The notes below the pieces were generated by a model, which did no database searches, had not been told where the DNA came from, and saw only the letters and a program-made list of their open reading frames with translations. This document shows, in pieces, positions 35,907 through 43,833 of a stretch of DNA of 64,000 bases. Made by a program: the position numbers and the translations under genes. Source of the stretch: Streptomyces sp. JJ66 (GTDB lineage Bacteria; Actinomycetota; Actinomycetes; Streptomycetales; Streptomycetaceae); contig NZ_JAEVFI010000007.1 in NCBI RefSeq assembly GCF_019303495.1, positions 1-64,000 of the forward strand. The letters are read 5' to 3'. Position 1 is the first letter of the stretch; each line of letters starts with the position of its first letter.

Positions 35907-35935
35907 GCAGCCCCCGGCGTCACGCCGGGGGCTGC
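35907..35935 (+). terminator. Strong hairpin ending the first accessory island
   Basis: GCAGCCCCCGGCG (35907-35919) and CGCCGGGGGCTGC (35923-35935) form a perfect 13-bp stem with a three-base loop. It lies 29 nt after the 55-codon gene and 38 nt before the end of the convergent acyl-CoA dehydrogenase gene, so it may act on both strands. Confidence 0.8.
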
Positions 35936-35973
35936 GTTGGGTAAATGGGGGCCGTTGACCTGCGCGAACCCCG

Positions 35974-37155
35974 CTAGGGGAGGTTGCGGGCCATGACGAT
36001 GCGCTGGACCTGGTTTGTGCCCTCGTAGATCTGGGTGATCTTGGCGTCCCGCATCATCCGCTCCAGCGGGTAGTCGCGGGTGTAGCCGTAGCCGCCGAGG
36101 AGCTGTACCGCGTCGGTGGTGATCTCCATCGCGGCGTCGGAGGCGTAGCACTTGGCGGCGGCGCCGAAGAACGTCAGGTCCTCACCCTTGCCGTCGCCGC
36201 CGAGCGAGACGCGCTCGGAGCGGGCGGCGGCGGCGTAGGTGAGCTGACGCGCGGCCTCCAGCTTCATCGCCATGTCGGCCAGCATGAACTGCACGCCCTG
36301 GAAGTCGCCGATGGGCTTGCCGAACTGCTTGCGCTCCTGGACGTAGCCCTTGGCGTAGTCCAGTGCGCCCTGCGCGACGCCGAGCGCCTGCGCGGCGATG
36401 GTGATGCGAGTGTGGTCCAGCGTCTGCATGGCGGTGGCGAAGCCGGTGCCCTCGGCGCCGATCATCCGGTCGGCGGGGATGCGCACGTTGTCGAGGTAGA
36501 CCTCGCGCGTCGGCGAGCCCTTGATGCCGAGCTTCTTCTCCGGCGCGCCGAAGGAGACGCCCTCGTCGCCCTTCTCCACCACGAAGGCGGAGATGCCGCC
36601 CCGGGTCTTCTTCTCCGGGTCGGTGACGGCCATCACCGTGTAGAAGTCCGAGACACCGGCGTTGGTGATCCAGCGCTTGACGCCGTTGAGCACCCAGTGG
36701 TCGCCGTCGCGTACCGCGCGGGTCTTCATGCCGCCCGCGTCGGAACCGGCGTCGGGCTCGGAGAGGCAGTAGGAGAACATCGCGTCGCCCTTGGCCAGCG
36801 GCGCGAGGTACTTCTTCTTCAGCTCCTCGGAGCCGGAGAGGATCACCGGCAGCGAGCCCAGCTTGTTGACGGCCGGGATGAGCGAGGAGGAGCAGCACAC
36901 GCGGGCCACTTCCTCGATGACGACGCAGGTCGCCAGCGCGTCGGCACCGGCGCCGCCGTAGGACTCGGGGACGTGCACGGCGTGCAGGTCGTTGGCGGTG
37001 AGGGCGTCGCGGGCCTCCTGCGGGAAGCGGGCCTCCTCGTCCACGGCGGTGGCGAAGGGGGCGATCTTCGCTTCGGCGAGCGAGCGCACCGAGTCGCGAA
37101 GCATCTCGTGCTCCTCGGACGGCCGGTACAGGTCGAAATCAGCGGCTCCCGCCAC
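35974..37155 (-). CDS. Acyl-CoA dehydrogenase
   Basis: A 393-residue FAD enzyme that oxidises the alpha-beta bond of acyl-CoA in beta-oxidation or amino-acid breakdown. Signature stretches are CYCLSEPDAGSDAGGMKTRA and NGVKRWITNAGVSDFY in the middle domain and QLLGGYGYTRDYPLERMMRD with YEGTNQVQRIVMARNL at the C-terminus. The YEGT stretch holds the catalytic Glu position used by short- and medium-chain enzymes. GTG 37155 follows AAAGGAG. Chain-length specificity cannot be read. A -10 box and a TTAAC/GTTAG operator-like palindrome lie upstream. Confidence 0.95.
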   Translation of the reverse strand: MAGAADFDLYRPSEEHEMLRDSVRSLAEAKIAPFATAVDEEARFPQEARDALTANDLHAVHVPESYGGAGADALATCVVIEEVARVCCSSSLIPAVNKLGSLPVILSGSEELKKKYLAPLAKGDAMFSYCLSEPDAGSDAGGMKTRAVRDGDHWVLNGVKRWITNAGVSDFYTVMAVTDPEKKTRGGISAFVVEKGDEGVSFGAPEKKLGIKGSPTREVYLDNVRIPADRMIGAEGTGFATAMQTLDHTRITIAAQALGVAQGALDYAKGYVQERKQFGKPIGDFQGVQFMLADMAMKLEAARQLTYAAAARSERVSLGGDGKGEDLTFFGAAAKCYASDAAMEITTDAVQLLGGYGYTRDYPLERMMRDAKITQIYEGTNQVQRIVMARNLP

Positions 37156-37184
37156 GGTGGCTCACTCCTTTGGGGAGGTGGGTG

Positions 37185-37212
37185 CTAACTACCGTTAAGT
37201 AACTCAATTCTA
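37185..37212 (-). promoter_or_regulatory. Promoter and operator-like palindrome of the acyl-CoA dehydrogenase gene
   Basis: TAGAAT (37212-37207, minus strand) is a good -10 hexamer; no clear -35 is seen. Just downstream TTAAC-GGTA-GTTAG (37198-37185) forms an imperfect palindrome overlapping the expected start of transcription, a position suited to a repressor such as a TetR-type fatty-acid regulator. The regulator itself is not in this window. Confidence 0.45.
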
Positions 37213-37518
37213 ATGGTCAGCGCCACTGGAGGTATAGGTGAGCTTGCCGACAGTGCGGCGGCGGTGCGGCAGCGGCCCAACAGCCGGGTGACGGCGGGCC
37301 TCCGGCAGCGGGGTGGGCCAGCACGGCGGCACGGCCGGACGACGGCCAGCATGGCGACGGGACAGCCCCCGGGGGGCTTGGCCCGGGCGGGCGCAACCGG
37401 GTCAGCCGGAGCGGCGGGCGGCCGGGGTGACGGCGGCGGCAACGGCGGCGTGCGGGCACGGGGTGGCCCGGCGATATGCTCGGGCAGCGTCCCGTCCACG
37501 CCGTCAGGAGTACCGTCC
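37213..37518. other. Gap upstream of the UDP-glucose dehydrogenase gene
   Basis: About 306 bp that stay open in the dehydrogenase frame but encode only low-complexity Gly/Arg/Ala sequence. A GATATGCT element (37472-37479) may be the -10 region for the downstream gene. I see no RNA gene here. Confidence 0.4.
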
Positions 37519-38868
37519 ATGGCCAGCCCCGCCCCCAGGATCACCGTGATCGGCACCGGCTACCTCGGGGCCACGCACGCGGCCGCGATGGCGGAGCTGG
37601 GCTTCGAGGTGCTGGGCCTGGACGTGGTGCCGGAGAAGGTCGAGCTGCTGTCCACGGGGCGGGCGGCGATGTACGAGCCGGGGCTGGACGCGCTGCTGGC
37701 GCGGCACGTGACCGGGGTCGAGGGCTCCTCCGGGCGGCTGCGTTTCACCACCTCCTACGCCGAGGCCGCCGAGTTCGGGGACATCCACTTCGTGTGTGTC
37801 AACACCCCGCAGCGGCACGGCGAGTACGCGTGCGACATGAGCTACGTGGACGCCGCCGTGGAGTCGCTGGCGCCGCTGCTGACCCGGCCGGTGCTGGTCG
37901 TCGGCAAGTCAACGGTCCCGGTGGGCAGCGCGGACCGGCTGGCCGCCCGCCTGCGCGAGCTGGCCCCGGTCGGCGCGGACGCGGAGCTGGCGTGGAACCC
38001 GGAGTTCCTGCGCGAGGGCTTCGCCGTCCAGGACACCCTGCGCCCGGACCGCATCGTCGTCGGCGTCCGCTCGCAGCGTGCCGAAGACCTGCTGCGCGAG
38101 GTGTACGCCACCCCCATCGGCCAGGGCTCGCCGTTCGTCGTCACCGACTTTCCGACCGCCGAGCTGGTCAAGACGGCCGCGAACTCCTTCCTGGCCACCA
38201 AGATCTCCTTCATCAACGCCATGGCCGAGGTCTGCGAGGCCGCCGACGGCGACGTGGTGAAGCTCGCGGAGGCCATCGGGCACGACGAGCGCATCGGGAA
38301 GAAGTTCCTGCGCGCCGGGATCGGCTTCGGCGGCGGCTGCCTGCCCAAGGACATCCGCGCCTTCATGGCCCGCGCGGGCGAGCTGGGCGCCTCGCAGGCG
38401 CTGACGTTCCTGCGCGAGGTGGACTCGATCAACATGCGCCGCCGGGGCCACATGGTGGAGCTGACGCGCGACGCGGTCGGCGGCACCCTGCTGGGCAAGC
38501 GCGTCGCGGTGCTGGGCGCCACGTTCAAGCCGGACTCCGACGACGTGCGCGACTCGCCCGCCCTCAACGTGGCCGGGCAGTTGCACCTCCAGGGCGCGCA
38601 GGTCACCGTTTACGACCCCAAGGGCATGGCCAACGCCCGCGCCCTGTTCCCCACGCTCGGCTACGCGCCCACGGCGCTGGAGGCGGTGCGCGGGGCCGAT
38701 GTCACGCTGCACCTCACCGAGTGGCGCGAGTTCCGCGAGCTGGACCCGGAGCGGCTGGCGGACGAGGTGGCCGAGCGGCACCTCCTGGACGGGCGCAACG
38801 CGCTGGACCCGGCGGTGTGGCGCAAGGCGGGCTGGACGTTCCGCGCGCTGGGCCGCCCCACGGCGTAG
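37519..38868 (+). CDS. UDP-glucose 6-dehydrogenase
   Basis: A 449-residue NAD enzyme oxidising UDP-glucose to UDP-glucuronate for envelope or capsule sugars. The Rossmann motif GTGYLGATHAAAM opens the protein. CVNTPQ, GKSTVPVGSAD and NPEFLREGFAVQDTLRPDR follow, and the catalytic cysteine is in GFGGGCLPKD, after KTAANSFLATKISFINAMAE. ATG 37519 follows AGGAG; the long upstream frame is not protein-like. UDP-mannose or UDP-GlcNAc dehydrogenase would be alternatives, but the motifs favour UDP-glucose. It is flanked by LCP and dehydrogenase genes. Confidence 0.93.
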   Translation: MASPAPRITVIGTGYLGATHAAAMAELGFEVLGLDVVPEKVELLSTGRAAMYEPGLDALLARHVTGVEGSSGRLRFTTSYAEAAEFGDIHFVCVNTPQRHGEYACDMSYVDAAVESLAPLLTRPVLVVGKSTVPVGSADRLAARLRELAPVGADAELAWNPEFLREGFAVQDTLRPDRIVVGVRSQRAEDLLREVYATPIGQGSPFVVTDFPTAELVKTAANSFLATKISFINAMAEVCEAADGDVVKLAEAIGHDERIGKKFLRAGIGFGGGCLPKDIRAFMARAGELGASQALTFLREVDSINMRRRGHMVELTRDAVGGTLLGKRVAVLGATFKPDSDDVRDSPALNVAGQLHLQGAQVTVYDPKGMANARALFPTLGYAPTALEAVRGADVTLHLTEWREFRELDPERLADEVAERHLLDGRNALDPAVWRKAGWTFRALGRPTA

Positions 38869-38873
38869 TCCCC

Positions 38874-38906
38874 GCCGCCCCGCCTCCAGCCCACGGCCGG
38901 GGCGGC
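38874..38906 (+). terminator. Hairpin after the UDP-glucose dehydrogenase gene
   Basis: GCCGCCCC (38874-38881) pairs with GGGGCGGC (38899-38906) around a 17-nt loop, 5 nt beyond the stop codon. The gene faces the LCP copy 4 gene, whose stop is at 39007. Confidence 0.45.
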
Positions 38907-39006
38907 CCCCCGCCTTGGCACCGGCCAGGCGCGGCCCCCGTCGCTCCGCCGCTTCCCTGCGTGCGGAGGCGTCGCCTGCGCACGGCTCCGGCGGGCTGGA
39001 CCCGCG

Positions 39007-40284
39007 TCACTGGCCGCCGCTGACCGTCACCTTCTCGTCGGCCCGCAGCTGCTCCATCAGCTGCTCCACCCGCGCCATGTCCCACTTGACCGCGCTCTGG
39101 CCGTTCGGCGCCGCGAAGTTGCCCGCGACCGGCATGTTCATCTGCGTGCCCTCGCCCCCGCTGACTCCCTTCATCGCCCAGAACATCGACATGAGGTCGA
39201 ACAGGCTCATGTCCTCGTCCACGATGAGGGAGCCCAGGCCCGCGCCCATGGCCGGGTAGAGGGTGAACGGGTTCAGCACGGTGCTGGGCGTCGCGGTCTC
39301 CTTGGCCAGCGCCGCGAGGAACTTCTGCTGGTTCTTCGTCCGCCCCAGGTCGCCGCCCTCGACGTTGTACCGGTTGCGGACGAAGGCGAGGGATTCGGCG
39401 CCGTCGAGCTGCTGGCAGCCCCGGGCGAAGTCGGCTCCGGAGTTCTTGTCCTTGACCGGCTCGTCGAAGCACATCTCGACGCCGCCGAGCGCGTCCACCA
39501 GACTGGCGAAGCCGCCGAAGCCGATCTCCGCGTAGTGGTCGATGCGCAGGCCGGTGTTGTACTCGATCGTGCGGGCCAGCAGTTCCGGGCCCTGGGCGGA
39601 GAAGGCGAAGTTCAGCTTCTGCTGCTGCTCGGGGATGCGGCGGCCGGATTCCGAGCCGGTGAAGGCCGGGATCGTCACCCACGAGTCGCGCGGCAGGCTG
39701 ATCAGGGAGTTCCCGTTGTCACCGACGTGCAGGATCATCATCGAGTCGGTGCGCTTGCCCTCGGCGGACCCGGTGTGCAGGCGGTCCTTGTCGGCGTCGC
39801 TGAGCCCTTCGCGGCTGTCGGAGCCGACAATGAGGTAGTTGGTGCCCTTACCGGGCTCGGGCCGCTCCTCGATGCCCGCGAGGTCCACCTCGCGGCGGAG
39901 CTTGCCGTCAGCCCAGAAGTACGTGCCCACCGATATCACGAGCAGCGCGCAGACGAGCGTGATGAGGCCGACCTTCACGCGTCTCCCCCAGTTCGGACGC
40001 GGCCGGGACGCGGTGCCGCGTCCGCCGGGGCCGCCGCCGGAGCCGCTGTAGACCGTGCCCTGGCTGTACCCGCGCTGGTCGCCGTAGGTGGACGGCGCCC
40101 CGTAGGGCGGCGCCGCGTCGTGACGGCCTCCGTGCTGCGGCGGCACCCGCGTGCCGCCGCTGGGCGGGGCGCCGCGCCGGACCGTCGGCATGACGCGGGC
40201 GCTCTCGGGACGCTCACCGGCGGCACCACGGCCGTAGCGGTCGCGGCCGCGGTCCTCGGTCCACCCCTGGGGCCAGTCATTCAT
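39007..40284 (-). CDS. LCP family cell-wall glycopolymer ligase, copy 4
   Basis: A 425-residue type II membrane protein. A basic, Gly/Pro/Tyr-rich head of about 115 residues precedes one helix (VGLITLVCALLVISVGTYFW). The LCP domain follows with NYLIVGSDSREGLSDADKD, RTDSMMILHV, SLPRDSWVTIP and SLAFVRNRYNVEGGDLGRT. There is no LytR_C domain. ATG 40284 lies 6 nt after CACACT on the minus strand, so the transcript may be leaderless; the frame's further 37 codons are unlike the family. It is divergent from the thioesterase gene. Confidence 0.92.
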   Translation of the reverse strand: MNDWPQGWTEDRGRDRYGRGAAGERPESARVMPTVRRGAPPSGGTRVPPQHGGRHDAAPPYGAPSTYGDQRGYSQGTVYSGSGGGPGGRGTASRPRPNWGRRVKVGLITLVCALLVISVGTYFWADGKLRREVDLAGIEERPEPGKGTNYLIVGSDSREGLSDADKDRLHTGSAEGKRTDSMMILHVGDNGNSLISLPRDSWVTIPAFTGSESGRRIPEQQQKLNFAFSAQGPELLARTIEYNTGLRIDHYAEIGFGGFASLVDALGGVEMCFDEPVKDKNSGADFARGCQQLDGAESLAFVRNRYNVEGGDLGRTKNQQKFLAALAKETATPSTVLNPFTLYPAMGAGLGSLIVDEDMSLFDLMSMFWAMKGVSGGEGTQMNMPVAGNFAAPNGQSAVKWDMARVEQLMEQLRADEKVTVSGGQ

Positions 40285-40412
40285 GCTGGAAGTGTGCCCT
40301 GTTCCACGCGGAAGCTGCACCACCGGATACGGAACCGGGGCAGGCTTGTGGCACAGTTGCGGCATTTCACGGCATGCGAAGACCCCCACCAGCACCGTTT
40401 AGGCTGGAACGC

Positions 40413-40967
40413 ATGACCGACCCCGTCACCGCCGCCGCCGAGAGCGAGCTCGCGGGCAAGCCCACCGCCGCCTCCCGCACCACGCTGTCGCACATCATGA
40501 CGCACAACGACACCAACCTGCTCGGCACCGTGCACGGCGGGGTGATCATGAAACTGGTGGACGACGCCGCCGGGGCGGTCGCGGGCCGCCACTCCGAGGG
40601 ACCGGCAGTCACGGCTTCGATGGACGAGATGGTCTTCCTGGAGCCGGTCCGCGTGGGCGATCTCATCCATGTAAAAGCCCAGGTCAACTGGACGGGCCGG
40701 ACGTCGATGGAGGTCGGCGTGCGGGTCCTGGCCGAGCGCTGGAACGAGTCCACCCCGCCCACCCAGGTCGGCACCGCCTACCTGGTCTTCGCCGCCGTGG
40801 ACACCGAGGGCAAGCCGCGCCCGGTCCCGCCGGTGCTGCCGCACACCGAGCGCGACAACCGGCGCTACCAGGAAGCCCAGATCCGCCGCACCCACCGCCT
40901 GGCCCGCCGCCGCGCCATCCGCGAACTCCGCGAACAACGCACCGCGAACGGCCTGCTGGACGACTGA
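40413..40967 (+). CDS. Acyl-CoA thioesterase (hotdog fold)
   Basis: A 184-residue cytosolic enzyme that hydrolyses acyl-CoA. The hotdog domain shows HNDTNLLGTVHGGVIMKLVD, where the conserved Asn/Asp and the HGG helix lie, then MDEMVFLEPVRVGDLIHVKA and the long strand TSMEVGVRVLAE. The C-terminal 45 residues are a charged helix rich in Arg. The layout resembles YciA/BACH-type single-hotdog thioesterases. ATG 40413 is 7 nt after TAGGCT, again a leaderless arrangement. The neighbour LCP gene is transcribed away from it. Confidence 0.92.
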   Translation: MTDPVTAAAESELAGKPTAASRTTLSHIMTHNDTNLLGTVHGGVIMKLVDDAAGAVAGRHSEGPAVTASMDEMVFLEPVRVGDLIHVKAQVNWTGRTSMEVGVRVLAERWNESTPPTQVGTAYLVFAAVDTEGKPRPVPPVLPHTERDNRRYQEAQIRRTHRLARRRAIRELREQRTANGLLDD

Positions 40968-40983
40968 CCCGGGTCCCGCCGGG

Positions 40984-41148
40984 GTGCGTCAGGGGCACGG
41001 CCCGCCCACTGGACGGCGCCACCGCGCGGCGGAAGCGCGGCGCTGGGCGCCTGGACACCCCGAGGCCCAGCGCTGGCCGCTGTCTTCCCTCGCCGGACTC
41101 GTCGGCCTCACCGGACTCGTGATCACCATCTGGCAAACCACCCGCTGA
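40984..41148 (+). CDS. Possible small single-helix membrane protein
   Basis: A frame of 54 residues starting at GTG 40984 (VRQGHGPPTGRRHRAAEARR). The basic, soluble first half is followed by one clear membrane helix, SSLAGLVGLTGLVITIW, near the C-terminus. It lies 16 bp after the thioesterase stop, on the same strand, and ends 6 bp before a strong hairpin. No good ribosome binding site is visible and the head is low in complexity, so the true start may be further in or the frame may be fortuitous. Confidence 0.35.
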   Translation: MRQGHGPPTGRRHRAAEARRWAPGHPEAQRWPLSSLAGLVGLTGLVITIWQTTR

Positions 41149-41154
41149 CGAACT

Positions 41155-41189
41155 GCGCCCCGCCCCGGCTACGTGCCGGAACGGGGCGC
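41155..41189. terminator. Two-part hairpin between thioesterase and DUF397 genes
   Basis: GCGCCCCG (41155-41162) pairs with CGGGGCGC (41182-41189), and inside it CCGGC (41165-41169) pairs with GCCGG (41175-41179). It lies between convergent genes and is followed by CTTTCG on the plus strand. It marks the left edge of the second accessory island. Confidence 0.65.
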
Positions 41190-41238
41190 GCTTTCGCGTA
41201 TCACGGAGTGACCGAATTCAGAGTGAGGCGTCGGCCGG

Positions 41239-41430
41239 TCAGCCGTGCGACTTGGCGAAGGACACCAGCCCGGCGAAGCTTTTGGCAGTCAGGCTCAGGT
41301 GCGGCCCGTGCAGGTCCTTACTGTCCCGGACCAGGTACTCACCCGTAGCACGGGCGTGCTCCGGCGCCCACTCGATGCACTGGCCACCGTTGCTGCTATA
41401 GGAGGACTTCTGCCACCGGACTTCGTTCAC
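41239..41430 (-). CDS. DUF397 domain protein
   Basis: A 63-residue protein with the family signature: VRWQKSSYSSNGGQCIEWA at the start, then EYLVRDSKDLHGPHLSLTAK and WxxFV-like ending SFAGLVSFAKSHG. DUF397 proteins are nearly always encoded after XRE-DUF5753 regulators; in several developmental loci the two act as a pair, sometimes behaving like a toxin/antitoxin or silencer module. Its ATG (41430) overlaps the regulator's stop by 4 bases, so synthesis is coupled. Confidence 0.93.
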   Translation of the reverse strand: MNEVRWQKSSYSSNGGQCIEWAPEHARATGEYLVRDSKDLHGPHLSLTAKSFAGLVSFAKSHG

Positions 41431-42254
41431 GAGATTGCCTTTCGGTGCTGCCTGATCATGGCCACGGATGCCGCTTGCGACAGCGCTTCCGCCTGGAGTT
41501 GATGGTAGGCCGTCAGTATGGGTTGCACGAACCGCATGTTCCGTTCCAGCCTGCCTTGTTGCGCAGATTCGCTGTACGCGACGTAGGACCCGTCTGCCAG
41601 CGTCACCAGTGTCACCGGCAGGTCGAAAGAGCGGCGCTCTCCGAGATTGAAGGGAGCGATCTGGAGTACGGTCGATGGCTGCTCAGCGAAGGTGATGAGG
41701 CGGTCTAGCTGCACTTGCATGACCTTGGGTCCCCCCACGATGCGCCATAGGCAGCTTTCGTCCAAAACGGCGTAGACCATCGGTGGGGGCGTCCGCTCCA
41801 AGGACGCTTGCCGATCTCTGAGCAGGGACAGCCGCTCCTGCGCCTGGTGCTCTGTGATCGCCCCCCGCTGCACGGCGCCGTAAGTAATCGCCGACGCATA
41901 GTCCGGTGTCTGGAGGAGACCCGGAAGGATGCCAAGCTCAAAGAGCCGGATCTCCGCTGCCCGTCCCTCCTGCCGGACGAACTCCGGGAAGCCCTCTAGA
42001 AGCGAGACCTCACGCAGCGCACGGCACTCACTCTGAAGGGCGTCACCCGTGCCCAAGGCTCTGTCAGCACTTGCGGCGAAGGCGAGAGTTGGGGGACGGC
42101 GACCAGTTTCTACGGCGGAAATATGGGTGCCACTCCACCCCATCCGCTCACCTAGCTCGTCCTGTGTCCACCCGCGCCGCTCCCGCAGACTGCGTAAGCG
42201 CTGCCCGAACGCCGCAACGGGGGAACTGTCGGGGTCAAGTTCTTTCCGATTCAA
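41427..42254 (-). CDS. XRE-family regulator with DUF5753 domain, copy 3
   Basis: A 275-residue regulator paired with DUF397. The helix-turn-helix is at about 15-75 (LRSLRERRGWTQDELGERMG, WSGTHISAVETGRRPP) and DUF5753 at about 95-270 (ELGILPGLLQTPDYASAITY, YAVLDESCLWRIVGG, VLQIAPFNLGERRSFDLPV, DGSYVAYSESAQQGRL). It starts at a rare TTG codon (42254) after AGGGGCAGG. It is more typical of the family than copies 1 and 2, which suggests the two islands have separate origins. It is divergent from the mini-operon at 42362, the likely target. Confidence 0.92.
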   Translation of the reverse strand: MNRKELDPDSSPVAAFGQRLRSLRERRGWTQDELGERMGWSGTHISAVETGRRPPTLAFAASADRALGTGDALQSECRALREVSLLEGFPEFVRQEGRAAEIRLFELGILPGLLQTPDYASAITYGAVQRGAITEHQAQERLSLLRDRQASLERTPPPMVYAVLDESCLWRIVGGPKVMQVQLDRLITFAEQPSTVLQIAPFNLGERRSFDLPVTLVTLADGSYVAYSESAQQGRLERNMRFVQPILTAYHQLQAEALSQAASVAMIRQHRKAIS

Positions 42255-42275
42255 CTGCCTGCCCCTAACTCTTCG

Positions 42276-42295
42276 TTCAAGGTTCGCAAGTTGAA
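42276..42295. promoter_or_regulatory. Candidate operator between XRE copy 3 and the mini-operon
   Basis: TTCAA (42276-42280) and TTGAA (42291-42295) are inverted arms spaced 10 bp apart in the divergent region. The 8-mer GCAAGTTG inside it (42286-42293) also occurs upstream of XRE copy 1 (32712-32719). It lies 22 bp before the XRE copy 3 start codon and 67 bp before the other gene, a good place for an autoregulatory site. Confidence 0.4.
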
Positions 42296-42361
42296 GCAGG
42301 ACCGACTATAGGCCACGCTGAGCTTCCCCGGTAGCCGTACCGCTACGGAGAGGTGCCGAGC

Positions 42362-42637
42362 ATGCTTCGGAAGACCACCCCAACGCCTGAGGCGGCCACG
42401 ACCGCACAACCCGGCCGCTGTGTGTGGCACATGGCCGCAGGCGAACGGACCACAGCCCACACGCAAGGGGACACCCCTGATACCGGCCCTGAACTCGACT
42501 CACGCCCCACCCCTGCGAGCCCCCGCAGATCGCTCCGGGCGCAGGAAGACAGTCCGCTGATGGCCGACCTAAGGGCACGCGTCCGCGAAGACTGCGAGCG
42601 CCGACGCAAATTCGGAACACTAGGGAGAATCCTGTGA
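42362..42637 (+). CDS. Mini-operon gene 1, unrecognised 91-residue protein
   Basis: ATG 42362 has GGAGAGG at 8 nt. The protein begins MLRKTTPTPEAATTAQPGRC and has a polar, Thr/Pro-rich first half and a basic helical C-terminus (MADLRARVREDCERRRKFG). There are two cysteines and no membrane segment. It is the first gene of a six-gene run divergent from the XRE/DUF397 pair. Its stop overlaps the next start by 4 bases (GTGA). I do not recognise the family. Confidence 0.6.
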   Translation: MLRKTTPTPEAATTAQPGRCVWHMAAGERTTAHTQGDTPDTGPELDSRPTPASPRRSLRAQEDSPLMADLRARVREDCERRRKFGTLGRIL

Positions 42638-42804
42638 ACTGCGCCGAATGTGAACGCCTGCAAGCCGAGCTCGTCACAGCGCTGGCGAAGTACGACTACT
42701 CCAAGGCAACGGACTGCCGAGTCCTGCTGACACGCCACCCTCACCACCAACCACCGCGCTGCCCCGGTCTCCCCAGCGACCGCAGCAAGGCCCCGGCCAG
42801 CTGA
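42634..42804 (+). CDS. Mini-operon gene 2, small Cys/His protein (CxxC-x21-C-x6-HP family), copy 2
   Basis: Fifty-six residues beginning VNCAECERLQAELVTALAKY. Cys3, Cys6 and Cys28 with His35, His37 and His38 form a probable zinc site. Alignment by eye with the protein at 35260-35454 gives the same CxxC, Asp at +15, DCxVxLxRHP spacing, so the two are related members of one small family although gene order around them differs. GTG 42634 follows AGGGAG and overlaps gene 1. Its stop shares one base with the gene 3 start (TGATG). The C-terminus is a loose Pro/Arg tail. Confidence 0.7.
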   Translation: MNCAECERLQAELVTALAKYDYSKATDCRVLLTRHPHHQPPRCPGLPSDRSKAPAS

Positions 42805-43040
42805 TGGGCAGCAGCGTCTTCTACCACCAGCTGTGGACCATCGGCCCCGACCGCGAACCCGACGCCGAACCCGTCCACTACGCCGCCGAGTGCGCGGTGT
42901 GCCGCGCCCGCTCCGGGGACCACCCCACGGCCAAGCAGGCCCGTGAATGGTTCTTCTCGCACGCCGGGGGCCACCCCGAGCACCTGACCTACCGCCTGCT
43001 CACGGCGGAGCCGTACCGCGCCTGGAGGCGTAACCCCTGA
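42804..43040 (+). CDS. Mini-operon gene 3, DUF7848-like small protein
   Basis: A 78-residue protein: MGSSVFYHQLWTIGPDREPD at the start, then AECAVCRARSGD with a CxxC pair, AREWFFSHAGGHPEHLTYRL and a basic tail. The pattern of a beta hairpin with CxxC followed by a helix with W/H/H residues resembles the small DUF7848-type proteins found near Streptomyces XRE genes; I am not certain of the family name. It is coupled by TGATG overlaps on both sides. Confidence 0.65.
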   Translation: MGSSVFYHQLWTIGPDREPDAEPVHYAAECAVCRARSGDHPTAKQAREWFFSHAGGHPEHLTYRLLTAEPYRAWRRNP

Positions 43041-43183
43041 TGGCCCATCACGCCCGTCCTACCCGCGCGCGCCGTCTCCGTGCCCGCGCAGCCGAGTACA
43101 CCGCCATCCCCTGCGTCCTCGCCATCGGCGTAGTCCTCGGCGCCCTCGGCATGGCCGCCGTCGCCACCTGGCCCCACCCCTGA
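43040..43183 (+). CDS. Mini-operon gene 4, 47-residue single-helix membrane protein
   Basis: A basic head (MAHHARPTRARRLRARAAEY) followed by one membrane helix (IPCVLAIGVVLGALGMAAVA) and a short WPHP tail. By the positive-inside rule the head is cytoplasmic. The start overlaps the gene 3 stop (TGATG), which supports translation of this very short gene. The function is unknown; it is the only membrane component of the run. Confidence 0.6.
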   Translation: MAHHARPTRARRLRARAAEYTAIPCVLAIGVVLGALGMAAVATWPHP

Positions 43184-43341
43184 TGGGGCCACCATCCGAC
43201 CCCGCGCTACGTCGGCGGAGCCGAACCCCTCACGGCGCACCCCGACGACGCGCGGACGCCCCGCCGCCCACGCCCGAGACCTACCACAGCGCGGGCACGG
43301 CGGCGGGGCACCCACCCACCGAACCCAAAGGAGAGAGAACG

Positions 43342-43821
43342 ATGGCACCTCGCACCTTACTGACCCCCGAACAGTACGGCGACGTGGTAGCAACCGTGCT
43401 CGACAACAACGACGGCATGCACCTCACGGTCGCGGCCCGCATCACCGAGCAAGCCCTGGCGTTCGTCGCCACCGCCGCCCGCTACCCCACCGCCGTCATC
43501 GCGCCCTCGCGCGTCGTGGACGAGGGGTGGCACGCCCTCATCCTGCACACCACCGTGTACGCCGAGTTGTGCGAGCGGCTGGGCGGCTTTGTCCACCACT
43601 ACCCTGAGCGTCCCGACGAGGAACGGTTCGATCCGGGCGTCATCGCGCGCACGTGCGCGCTGATGGAGGAAGCCGGGTACGCAGTGGACCGGGAGCTGTG
43701 GACGGCCCCGGGCCGCGAGCTGGTGGGCGTTGCGGCGCGGTGCCAGCACTCGCCCAACTGCGGGCCGATCGAGCCCATTCCGAGGCCGAAGCAGAAGCCG
43801 GGCGGCCCCGCCGCCGCGTAG
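43342..43821 (+). CDS. Mini-operon gene 5, glycine-rich-domain (GRDP)-like protein
   Basis: A 159-residue cytosolic protein. VVDEGWHALILHTTVYAELC (about 58-77) with FVHHYPERPDEE resembles the WHxHIL/HHxP metal- or ligand-binding core of plant and bacterial glycine-rich-domain proteins. ATG 43342 follows AAAGGAG at 9 nt. The frame stays open back to an ATG at 43183 that overlaps gene 4 as TGATG, but that 53-residue extension is Pro/Arg-rich and the inner start is preferred. The biochemical role is unknown. Confidence 0.7.
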   Translation: MAPRTLLTPEQYGDVVATVLDNNDGMHLTVAARITEQALAFVATAARYPTAVIAPSRVVDEGWHALILHTTVYAELCERLGGFVHHYPERPDEERFDPGVIARTCALMEEAGYAVDRELWTAPGRELVGVAARCQHSPNCGPIEPIPRPKQKPGGPAAA

Positions 43822-43833
43822 GAAGGACCCGCC

